Assembly (NCBI GenBank): GCA_028292315.1
Contig: JAQGMO010000144.1
Coordinates: 1 to 49,179, forward strand
Source: Herminiimonas sp.
GTDB lineage: Bacteria; Pseudomonadota; Gammaproteobacteria; Burkholderiales; Burkholderiaceae_D
Direction: 5' to 3'
Length of the DNA stretch: 49,179 nt
The notes beneath the pieces are model-generated. The model had not been told where the DNA came from and searched no databases. It saw nothing but the letters and a program-made list of their open reading frames with translations. Position 1 is the stretch's first letter; each line of letters begins with the position of its first letter. This document shows positions 1-7,374 of this stretch, in pieces. A program made the translations under genes and the position numbers.

Positions 1-5
1 GAATG

Positions 6-36
6 AAAAAGCCAGTTAAGACATCTGGCTTTTATT
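6..36 (+). terminator. Rho-independent terminator of an upstream gene
   Basis: An AGCCAG/CTGGCT stem is flanked by an A-tract before it and a T-rich run after it. It presumably ends a transcript that begins left of the window. It closely resembles the hairpin at 295-326 on the other side of the tRNA. Confidence 0.6.
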
Positions 37-210
37 TGTCAGAGGCAAACCGGTTTATCCGTGTTTCGTTGGTCAGCAATCCAATACCCCGGCTTAGACA
101 TTGGCCGAGCGAGTCGGGCCTTCGCAAGCTCGTAACCGAAGGGTGAATGTGAAAGCTTGTAGAAGTGAATGGAAATGAGTAGAATGCGGGTCGCAGTCAG
201 GACAGATTTT

Positions 211-286
211 GTCCCCATCGTCTAGAGGCCTAGGACATCACCCTTTCACGGTGAGTACAGGGGTTCGAATCCCCTTGGGGACGCCA
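211..286 (+). tRNA. tRNA-Glu (anticodon UUC)
   Basis: A 76-nt cloverleaf. The acceptor GTCCCCA (211-217) pairs with TGGGGAC (276-282), followed by discriminator G283 and an encoded CCA (284-286). The anticodon loop CTTTCAC gives anticodon TTC for Glu, and the T-arm GGGGTTCGAATCCCC is canonical. It is followed immediately by a strong terminator, so it appears to be a monocistronic tRNA unit. Confidence 0.97.
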
Positions 287-294
287 GCACTATG

Positions 295-326
295 AAAAAA
301 GCCAGATTAAACATCTGGCTTTTTTC
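295..326 (+). terminator. Rho-independent terminator after tRNA-Glu
   Basis: The perfect 8-bp stem AGCCAGAT (300-307)/ATCTGGCT (313-320) has a 5-nt loop and a T run at 321-325. An A-tract precedes it, so it may work in both directions. Confidence 0.85.
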
Positions 327-463
327 ATTTGCACCTGCCTAAAGTCAGCGTGTTCCCTTTACAAAGACAAAGTTGCTTGACAAGGGGTATGTCGTGTCAG
401 AATATACACAAGATGCCGTTCCGGATTAACGGATTAACAGTCAGAATTCAATACGGGGTGAAC

Positions 464-583
464 ATGAAAATAATCCTTTGCGCGGTTATTACCCTTATCC
501 TGGCCGGGTGCGCTACCCAGCCAGGATTCGCTCCGATCGGCCAAACCGGTGCGTGTTATGACTCGACCACCTGGCAGCTCTGA
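464..583 (+). CDS. Small predicted lipoprotein (39 aa)
   Basis: A 39-residue ORF starts MKIILCAVITLILAGC. A Lys-containing n-region and a short hydrophobic stretch end in the lipobox LAGC, so Cys16 would be lipidated after signal peptidase II cleavage. The mature peptide would be only about 24 residues. The start at 464 was chosen because GGGGTG lies just upstream; the longer reading frame from 329 has no lipoprotein logic. A terminator-like hairpin follows at 610-650. It resembles small entericidin-like or orphan outer-membrane lipoproteins, but no specific family is recognised and no function is assigned. The gene sits alone between the tRNA and the export cassette. Confidence 0.6.
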   Translation: MKIILCAVITLILAGCATQPGFAPIGQTGACYDSTTWQL

Positions 584-609
584 TTAAACTGTTTCCAATT
601 CACCACACC

Positions 610-650
610 TGCGGCGGCGCCTGAGCTGTCCGCCGCAGCGTCGTTTTTCC
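610..650 (+). terminator. Terminator after the small lipoprotein gene
   Basis: TGCGGCGG (610-617) pairs with CCGCCGCA (630-637), followed by GCGTCG and five T (644-648). The U-tract is slightly displaced from the stem. The rest of 584-858 is an AT-richer leader. It contains a weak TTGATC (790-795)/ACTAAT (814-819) promoter candidate and AAAGGAATT ahead of the next gene. Confidence 0.6.
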
Positions 651-858
651 TCTTGCGCTAGAGCCGGCAACCGGTTTTCTCCTCGTGCGTGCGCTGTTCT
701 TCCCCTCTTATTTTAATTAGCGGAATTTCTTCAATCTGTAGCGAAACAGTGGCGTCATCATGTATATTTAGTTTCTTAAGAGTAATAAATTGATCGCCGG
801 AAAATAATAGCAAACTAATAACGCGGTTCACGTTACGAAAGGAATTCGTCTGGAAGCG

Positions 859-2265
859 ATGCGACTGATCCCCGATTTTGCCGATACCGCGCCGACAGTG
901 CCTGATGCCGCCACCATGCTCCAGGTACAAGCGGCGCTGCTGTCCCGTCCTGGCCTGGAAGAGGCCGCAGCCGACTTTGCCACCCGGCTGGCGGAACTGT
1001 TTGCGGCAGATCGCGTGTGCATCGGGTTTCTGGCCGGTGGCTATGCCAGCGTTATCGCGGCGTCGCATGGCGCCGCGGTGGACGCCCGGCAGGAAGTCAA
1101 TGCACGGATTGCGGCAGCTATGGATGAAGCAATCGATCAGGCCGCGAGTATTGGATACCCGATCGAGGATGGACAGCCCCGAATCACCATGGCCCATGCC
1201 GAACTGGTGCGCCGGCATGGCGGCACGGTGTGCTCGATCCCGATCGTCGGCTTTGGCGCAATAGACGGCGCGGTCACGCTCGAGCGGTTCCATGGTCCGC
1301 CTTTCAGCATGCGGGAACTGGCAACCTGCGAAAGCGTGGTGAGCATGGCGGCCCAGGTGCTTTTGCTCAAGCGCGAGAACGAGCGCTCCTTGTGGGCGCG
1401 TGCCCACGGCGCATTGCGCGGCGCGATCGGCCGCCTCACCGGAAGGGGCGAATTGCGCCTCAAGCTGATCGCCGGCGCCGTCATGCTGGCCCTGGTCACG
1501 CTATTCCTGATTCCGTTGCCATACCACGTCAGTGCCCCGGTACGGCTGGAGGGCGCCATCCAGCGCGCGCTGGTGGCTGCCGATGACGGTTACATCCAGC
1601 AGGTGAGCGCGCGCCCTGGCGATGCGGTAAAGCAGGGCCAGGTGCTGGCTGAACTAGCGCAGCAGGACCTGCAGCTTGAGCGCAGCAAAATAGAAAGCGA
1701 ACTGGCCCAGCATGAAGGCGGGTACAGCGCGGCGCTGGCGCATTCCGACCGGTCCCTGCTCATCGTTAACCAGGCCAAGGCGGACCAGGCGCGTTCAAGG
1801 CTGGACCTGATCGGCAAGCAGATCGAACGCGCGAGCATCAGGGCGCCGTTCGACGGCATCGTGATCAGCGGCGACCTGACCCAGTCACTGGGCAGCCCGA
1901 TCCAGCGCGGCGGCCTGCTTATGGTGGTTGCGCCGCATGAACGCTACCGCCTGATCGTGGAAGTGGACGAGCGTGACATTTCCGAGGTCGCTGTCGGCGC
2001 GGCCGGACGGATTGCGCTGGCGGCATTGCCCGACCGGGCGATTTCCTTCCACACCGAACGGATTGCGCCGGTCGCCGTCACGCGCGACGGCCGGCATTTC
2101 TTCGAAGTAGAGGGCAGGCTGGAATCCGGATCGAACGTGATTCGTCCAGGCCTGGAAGGCGTGGCAAAGATCGATGCGGCGGCGCGTCCGCTCGCCGGCG
2201 CGCTTGGACACCGCATGTGGGTCTGGCTGCGGATGTCGCTCTGGTCGCTCGGATGGTGGCAGTGA
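859..2265 (+). CDS. GAF-domain/HlyD-type membrane fusion protein
   Basis: A 468-residue protein, first gene of the export cassette. Residues about 20-175 look like a cytoplasmic GAF-type sensory domain. One transmembrane helix lies at about 201-220. The rest is a periplasmic HlyD/biotinyl-lipoyl adaptor: a lipoyl half near 240-270 (DAVKQGQVLAEL), a short coiled hairpin, then the second lipoyl half with ASIRAPFDG at 325-333 and a beta-barrel. The C-terminus is Trp-rich. A GAF domain fused to an adaptor is unusual, since HlyD proteins normally have only a short cytoplasmic tail. The stop codon overlaps the start of the next gene, implying translational coupling. A role in export assembly or gating is inferred from the neighbours; no ABC partner is encoded here. 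The start is the first ATG, with AAAGGAATT about 12 nt upstream. Confidence 0.85.
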   Translation: MRLIPDFADTAPTVPDAATMLQVQAALLSRPGLEEAAADFATRLAELFAADRVCIGFLAGGYASVIAASHGAAVDARQEVNARIAAAMDEAIDQAASIGYPIEDGQPRITMAHAELVRRHGGTVCSIPIVGFGAIDGAVTLERFHGPPFSMRELATCESVVSMAAQVLLLKRENERSLWARAHGALRGAIGRLTGRGELRLKLIAGAVMLALVTLFLIPLPYHVSAPVRLEGAIQRALVAADDGYIQQVSARPGDAVKQGQVLAELAQQDLQLERSKIESELAQHEGGYSAALAHSDRSLLIVNQAKADQARSRLDLIGKQIERASIRAPFDGIVISGDLTQSLGSPIQRGGLLMVVAPHERYRLIVEVDERDISEVAVGAAGRIALAALPDRAISFHTERIAPVAVTRDGRHFFEVEGRLESGSNVIRPGLEGVAKIDAAARPLAGALGHRMWVWLRMSLWSLGWWQ

Positions 2266-4400
2266 GCGCGCTATTCAGCCCGTATTGGTATCGCGTCGCG
2301 CACCTTCGGCCGCGTTTGCGGGCCCAGGTGCAGGTGCAGCGTCAAAAGCATCGCGACCAGGTCTGGCACCAGTTGGCGGATGCATCGAGCGGACGCCGCC
2401 ATCGCCTGAACCAGGAAGCCTGGCGCTTCGTCGGCTGCCTCGACGGACGCCTTACCGTCGGCGAGGTCTGGGACGCCATTGCGCATTCGCACGGCGACCA
2501 GGCATTGACGCAGGACGAGGCAATCCGCGTGCTGGAACAGTTGAGCAGCGCCGAGCTGCTGCAATGCGACCTGCCGCCCGATATCGAAGCGCTGTTCCGT
2601 CAAAAAGACAAGCGGGTGCGGCGCCAGCGCTGGGCGGCGCTGAACCCTTTTTCCCTGCGGGTCAGGCTATTTGATCCTACCCGGTTTCTGAATCGTTTCG
2701 ATCCGCTCCTGCCGCGGCTGTTCAGCCGCACCGCGCTTGTGCTTTGGCTGATGCTGGTGATCCCGGCGCTGTTGACGGCGGCGCGCTATTGGCCGGAAAT
2801 GAAAGCGTTCGGACTGGCGCACGCGGACTCGCCGCGATTCCTGCTGATCGCATGGTTCGCCTATCCCCTGATCAAGGCGCTGCATGAAGCCGGCCACGCT
2901 TTAGCGGTGCGGCGTTGGGGCGGCGAGGTGCATAACGTCGGCTTCACTGTTTTCGTGCTGGTGCCGGTGCCTTATGTGGATGCCTCGGCCGCGTCCGGCT
3001 TTGTGCAGCGCTCGCGGCGCGCCGTGGTCAGCGCGATCGGCATCATGATCGAATTGCTGATTGCGGCGCTGGCGTTGTATGTATGGGCCAATGTGCAACC
3101 CGGGCCGGTCAGGGACGCCGCATTCGTCGTCATGCTGATCGCCGGTCTTTCCACCATTGTTTTCAACGGCAATCCGCTGTTGCGCTTCGACGGCTATTTC
3201 CTGCTATGCGACCTGATCGACGTGCCCAATCTGGATCAGCGCAGCCGCACCTGGTGGGTCACCTTTTTCCAGCGGAGCCTGTTCGGCGCAGACGTGCCCG
3301 CACTGCCGCTGGCCGCCGGCGAGCGCAAATGGATGGTGCTCTACGCGCCGCTGGCCTGGGGCTTCCGCCTGTCCCTGGGCATACAGATGATGTTATGGGG
3401 GGCCGGCAAGTCGGCCGTGCTCGGCCTGCTATTCGCCATCGCATTCGTGGCATTCATGCTGATCGGGCCAATGCGGGTAATCGGGCGGCTCGGCATGCGG
3501 CTGCTGCGGAGCGGCGAGCGGCCGCGCACGCGCCTGGCCGTTGCCGCAGCGACAGCGGCGCTGGTGCTGGCGGCCGGCCTGTTGCCGCTGCCGTTCGGCA
3601 CGACGGCGCAGGCAGTGGTCTGGTTGCCCGAGCAGGCCCAGGTACGCGCCGGCACCGAAGGCGTCGTGCGGGAAGTTCGGGTGCGTGACGGCGATGCGAT
3701 TTCAGCCGGCCAGATCCTGGCGGTCCTGGAAGACCCTGATTTGCTCGCCAGGCAGGCCGAAGCCGGCAGTCGCCTGAGCGCATTGCGCACCGAACAATAC
3801 GGCGCGCTGCGCAATTCCCGTTCACAGGCCCTTGGCATGGAGCAGGCGATCGCGCATGCCGAAGCCGAAGTCGCCAGGCTCGAGGAGCGCGCAGCCCAAC
3901 TGACCATTCGCAGCGATGTGACAGGCCGCATGGTGATCGTGCGGCAGGATGATCTGCCTGGCGCGTTTCTCAGGAAAGGCGCGCTGCTCGGATATGTCAT
4001 GGCGCCCGGCGCGCCGATGGTGCGGGCGGTGGTGCCGCACGCCGACGCGGCGCTGGTGCGCGAGCGCACCCGGTCGGTGTCGGTCCGGCTGGATGACAAC
4101 GCAAACGTCGCCGTCACGGCTTTGCTGAGGCGCGATGTGCCGGCTGCGTCGCTCAAGCTGCCGAGCGCCGCACTGTCCGATCGCAACGGCGGCGCCGTGG
4201 TCACCGATCCGGCGGATAACGAACATCTTCGAACGCTCGAGCCATTCTTCATGTTCGACCTGGATCTGCCGGAAACGCAGCTGCAGCGAATCGGCGGCAG
4301 GGCCTGGGCCTACTTCGATTTCGGACGTTCGCCGCTGGTTTCCCAATGGACCCACTCATTGCGGCAACTGTTGATTCAGCATTTCGGCGGAGGAAACTGA
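2253..4400 (+). CDS. PqqD-like/M50 site-2 protease/HlyD fusion membrane protein
   Basis: About 715 residues from the ATG at 2253, which overlaps the upstream stop; a GTG at 2217 would add 12 residues. The N-terminal 120 residues resemble a PqqD-type peptide-binding module (FVGCLDGRLTVGEVWDAI). A multi-pass M50 metalloprotease region follows, with zinc motif HEAGH at 211-215 and a distal NPLLRFDGYF motif supplying the Asp expected in site-2 proteases. After further helices, the C-terminal third is a periplasmic lipoyl/HlyD domain (RVRDGDAISAGQILAVLEDP). The residues visible are compatible with an active intramembrane protease. The three-part architecture suggests substrate binding, cleavage or handling, and periplasmic adaptor functions in one chain. 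It sits between GAF-HlyD and the SecA-like gene, with 1 nt separating it from the latter. The substrate is probably the giant protein downstream, by inference. Confidence 0.85.
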   Translation: MVAVSALFSPYWYRVAHLRPRLRAQVQVQRQKHRDQVWHQLADASSGRRHRLNQEAWRFVGCLDGRLTVGEVWDAIAHSHGDQALTQDEAIRVLEQLSSAELLQCDLPPDIEALFRQKDKRVRRQRWAALNPFSLRVRLFDPTRFLNRFDPLLPRLFSRTALVLWLMLVIPALLTAARYWPEMKAFGLAHADSPRFLLIAWFAYPLIKALHEAGHALAVRRWGGEVHNVGFTVFVLVPVPYVDASAASGFVQRSRRAVVSAIGIMIELLIAALALYVWANVQPGPVRDAAFVVMLIAGLSTIVFNGNPLLRFDGYFLLCDLIDVPNLDQRSRTWWVTFFQRSLFGADVPALPLAAGERKWMVLYAPLAWGFRLSLGIQMMLWGAGKSAVLGLLFAIAFVAFMLIGPMRVIGRLGMRLLRSGERPRTRLAVAAATAALVLAAGLLPLPFGTTAQAVVWLPEQAQVRAGTEGVVREVRVRDGDAISAGQILAVLEDPDLLARQAEAGSRLSALRTEQYGALRNSRSQALGMEQAIAHAEAEVARLEERAAQLTIRSDVTGRMVIVRQDDLPGAFLRKGALLGYVMAPGAPMVRAVVPHADAALVRERTRSVSVRLDDNANVAVTALLRRDVPAASLKLPSAALSDRNGGAVVTDPADNEHLRTLEPFFMFDLDLPETQLQRIGGRAWAYFDFGRSPLVSQWTHSLRQLLIQHFGGGN

Positions 4401-4401
4401 A

Positions 4402-6384
4402 ATGGCCGTGCAGCGCCGGATGAACGGCATCGGCAAGGCGGATCGGGCCAGGGAGCCGGTTCCGGTGCCGGGACTGGTTCTGGGTGATTATCCGGAGCGG
4501 GCCGATCAGGACATACCGCTGGCGTCCTTGCGATTCCGGTTGGCGCAGTTGAGGCGCTTGCATGCGGAACGGTCCGGTCGGGGTCGGCGTTTTGTTTCGC
4601 GGGTGCGCAAGCTGGAGAGCGACTACGCAGTTGAATCGGCGCCGCAACGGCAGGAGCGGCTATTCACGGTGCGCGCCCACCTGGCGCGCGATGGCTTTAC
4701 CGACCCGCTCATGGCGCAGGCTTTCGCGCTCATTATCCTCGCCTGCAGGAACGAGACCGGAATCTCGCCCTATGACACACAGCTGATCGCAGCCCATATC
4801 ATACTTGACCGGCGGCTGGCTGAAATGGCCACCGGCGAGGGCAAGACGCTGGCCGCGGGCATCGCCGCCGCCGCAGCGGCGCTGGCCGGGGTGCCGGTGC
4901 ACGTAATTACCGCCAATGATTACCTGGTGTCGCGCGACCTCGAGAACATGCACCCGCTGTTTCGTGCGCTTGGTTTGACGGCGGGCGCAGTGACCCAGCC
5001 GATGGACCAGGCGCAACGATATGCGGCTTACCGATGCGACATTGTTTATTGCACCGCCAGGGAACTGGTATTCGATTATCTTCGCGACGGGATGTCGCGG
5101 CAGCGTAATAGAGCGGATTCCCCGCCGGCGCGGCTGTTGCGCGGGCTTTGCATGGCGATCATCGATGAAGCCGATGCAATTCTGATCGATGAGGCACGCG
5201 TGCCGCTGGTCTTGTCGCAAGCGATTTCGGAACCGGCGGCGCAACCCGATTTTGCGCAGGCATGGGACATCGCGAAACATCTTGAACAGGGCGCCCATTT
5301 TACGCTGGACGCAGGCCGCCACAGTGCGCGGCTTACCTTGGCCGGCCGCGCGCTCCTGCGGGGAAAGGCCGCACAATCGCCGTCGCCCCGGATGACGCTG
5401 CGGCATTGCGAAGACCTGGTGCGCATGGCGCTGGCCGCCTGCCACATTCTGCAGCCGGGCCGGCACTACCATGTACGGGACGGCAAGGTGCTGATCATCG
5501 ATGAAACCACCGGCCGCACCGCCGAGGGCCGGAGCTGGTCCGGGGGTTTGCAGCAGATGGTGGAACTAAAGGAGAGATGCGCACTTAGTCCGCTGGCGGA
5601 GACCCGGTCGCAGATCACGTATCAACGTTTTTTCCCGCGCTATCTATGGCTATGCGGGATGAGCGGCACGCTGGTAGAGGCAAGCCGGGAACTGTTCCAT
5701 GTGTATGGACTGGAAGTGCAGCGGGTACCGCTGCATCTGCCTGGCCGTCGCGTCCTGTTTAAAACGCGCGTATTTTCCGATATGCAGTCGCAGTGGCATG
5801 CCATCGCGTTGCGGATCGGAGACTTGCATGCAAGCGGGCGCCCGGTATTGGTCGGAACCGATTCGGTGAACGATTCGGAAGCGCTGTCACGGCTTCTGTC
5901 CGGCGCCGGCCTGGCGCATGCGGTGCTGAACGCGCGGCAGGATCGGCATGAAGCGCGGATCATCGCCGCAGCCGGCAATCCGGGTGCGATCACGGTCGCG
6001 ACCAACATGGCCGGCCGCGGCACCGACATCGTGCTGGCGCCGGGCGTGGCGGAAAAGGGCGGACTGCATGTCATCAGCTGTCAGCAGAATGCGTCGCGGC
6101 GCGTGGACCGTCAACTGATCGGACGGTGCGCGCGGCATGGCGATCCCGGCAGCGCGGAAAAATATATTGCGCTGGATGGAAAGCTGCTGGCGCACAGCGC
6201 GCCCGCGCGCGCGGTCGGCAGGGTAGGGCTGAAACGACAGGTATGGCTGGCTTCCATCGCCGCCCTGATGTTGAAGATCGAGCAGGGTAAAGAGGAGCGC
6301 AGGCAGGGCCGTGAACGCGGCCAGTTGTTGCGCGCGGATAAAGAGATGGGCCGCTGGCTTGCATTCGGCGGAATTAAAGCTTGA
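4402..6384 (+). CDS. SecA-like accessory translocase ATPase (short form)
   Basis: A 660-residue protein with the SecA DEAD-motor core. Walker A lies in MATGEGKT (142-149, Lys148), Walker B in IIDEADAILIDEAR (Asp255, Glu256), then GMSGT, and motif VI region TNMAGRGTDI (534-543) with GRCARHGDPGS matching the housekeeping GRSGRQGDPGS. A PPXD-like insertion follows the DEAD region. It is much shorter than a standard SecA of about 900 residues: the scaffold/wing part is reduced to a short Arg/Lys-rich tail, and the C-terminal zinc-binding motif is absent. This resembles a specialised SecA2-type motor rather than the essential SecA. Position between the M50 fusion and a periplasmic adaptor, upstream of a giant surface protein without a classical signal peptide, suggests it drives that protein into SecYEG; this is inference. 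Confidence 0.88.
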   Translation: MAVQRRMNGIGKADRAREPVPVPGLVLGDYPERADQDIPLASLRFRLAQLRRLHAERSGRGRRFVSRVRKLESDYAVESAPQRQERLFTVRAHLARDGFTDPLMAQAFALIILACRNETGISPYDTQLIAAHIILDRRLAEMATGEGKTLAAGIAAAAAALAGVPVHVITANDYLVSRDLENMHPLFRALGLTAGAVTQPMDQAQRYAAYRCDIVYCTARELVFDYLRDGMSRQRNRADSPPARLLRGLCMAIIDEADAILIDEARVPLVLSQAISEPAAQPDFAQAWDIAKHLEQGAHFTLDAGRHSARLTLAGRALLRGKAAQSPSPRMTLRHCEDLVRMALAACHILQPGRHYHVRDGKVLIIDETTGRTAEGRSWSGGLQQMVELKERCALSPLAETRSQITYQRFFPRYLWLCGMSGTLVEASRELFHVYGLEVQRVPLHLPGRRVLFKTRVFSDMQSQWHAIALRIGDLHASGRPVLVGTDSVNDSEALSRLLSGAGLAHAVLNARQDRHEARIIAAAGNPGAITVATNMAGRGTDIVLAPGVAEKGGLHVISCQQNASRRVDRQLIGRCARHGDPGSAEKYIALDGKLLAHSAPARAVGRVGLKRQVWLASIAALMLKIEQGKEERRQGRERGQLLRADKEMGRWLAFGGIKA

Positions 6385-6395
6385 AAGAACGGAAA

Positions 6396-7364
6396 ATGAA
6401 AAATCGACTTTCGTCTATTGGCATTGCGGCCATGTGCGCTGGTGTATCCCTGGTGGCGGCCTCCGGTTCTGCAAGCGCGGCCGGGCCGCTCGGATGCCTT
6501 ATCGAACCGGAACAGGTAGCCGAACTTGGAAGCCCGGCGATCGGTGTCATCAAGTCCATGCTGGTGGAGCGCGGCGACCGGGTACGGAAAGGCCAGGTCA
6601 TTGCAATCTTGCAGGATGAGGTGGAGCGCGCGTCTTTCGACGTCGCGCAATCCCGCTCGCAAGCCGATGCCGAAGTCCGTGCCGCGCTTGCCGCCGCCGA
6701 GCTCGCCCACCAGCGCCGCGACCGGGCCAAAGACCTGCATGCCAAAGGGTTCATCGCCGGCCAGGCGCTCGACCAGACAATCGCGGAGACCAGGGTGGCG
6801 GAGGAAAAGCTGCTGCAGGCGCGCGAGCAGAAGCGGTCGCTGGAAAAGGAGCTTGCGCTTGCCAGGGTCAGGCTGAGCGAACGCACGATTCGCAGTCCGT
6901 TCGACGGCGTCATCGTCGAGCGCTATTTTTCGGCCGGCGAGCGGGTCGAGGAAAAACCCATGGTACGGGTTGCCAGAGTCGATCCCCTGCGGGTCGAAGT
7001 GATCATGCCGAGCAGCCTGTATGGCACCGTCAAGGCAGGGACGGGCGCGCGCGTTACGCCTGATCTGCCCGGCGTGGCGCCGGTGACCGCCACAGTATCG
7101 CTGGTCGACAAAGTGCTCGACCCGGCCAGCGGCACCTTTCGCGTGCGCATGGCCCTGCCGAATGCCAATGCAAGGATACCGGCCGGACTACGGTGCCGGG
7201 TCGAGTTTGCCGCCGCGGAGCCGGCTGCGGGACCGGCTGCAGGACCGGCTGCGGTGCGGCCCGTCGATGCGGCCGTCGCGCGCGCGGCGCCGCAGCAACT
7301 GAAAATGGACTGGCGCCTCATGAACGAGCCGGGCGCGGTCAAGGCAAGCCCACCGAAAATGTGA
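6396..7364 (+). CDS. Periplasmic adaptor (RND/MFP-type membrane fusion protein)
   Basis: About 322 residues from ATG 6396. A TTG at 6381 also opens the frame, but the SecA stop overlaps it, and AGAACGGA sits correctly for 6396. A signal peptide (MKNRLSSIGIAAMCAGVSLV...) ends near ASA before AGPLG. It is followed by a first lipoyl half (VERGDRVRKGQVIAIL), a long helical hairpin at about 75-160, the second half (TIRSPFDGVIVERYFSAGE) and a beta-barrel. It is shorter than typical RND adaptors. The tail is Ala/Pro/Gly-rich, built on a 12-bp DNA repeat at 7218-7253. It is the third HlyD-like domain in the operon, yet no inner-membrane pump or TolC is encoded. The giant protein gene starts 10 nt downstream. 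Confidence 0.85.
   Translation: MKNRLSSIGIAAMCAGVSLVAASGSASAAGPLGCLIEPEQVAELGSPAIGVIKSMLVERGDRVRKGQVIAILQDEVERASFDVAQSRSQADAEVRAALAAAELAHQRRDRAKDLHAKGFIAGQALDQTIAETRVAEEKLLQAREQKRSLEKELALARVRLSERTIRSPFDGVIVERYFSAGERVEEKPMVRVARVDPLRVEVIMPSSLYGTVKAGTGARVTPDLPGVAPVTATVSLVDKVLDPASGTFRVRMALPNANARIPAGLRCRVEFAAAEPAAGPAAGPAAVRPVDAAVARAAPQQLKMDWRLMNEPGAVKASPPKM
7218..7253 (+). repeat. Three 12-bp tandem repeats inside the adaptor gene
   Basis: Three near-identical 12-bp units of the GGACCGGCTGCG type encode a repeated Ala-Ala-Gly-Pro linker. Unit number may vary by replication slippage without breaking the frame. Confidence 0.6.
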
Positions 7365-7374
7365 ACGGGAATCG

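Noticed and set aside
211-859. tRNA-Glu as an integration site for a genomic island carrying the cassette
   Set aside because: No integrase and no repeat of the tRNA 3' end was seen downstream; base composition of the cassette matches its surroundings.
3341-4252. 303-codon minus-strand frame inside the M50 fusion gene
   Set aside because: Ser/Arg/Ala-rich shadow of a gene with a recognised HEAGH protease; no ribosome site.
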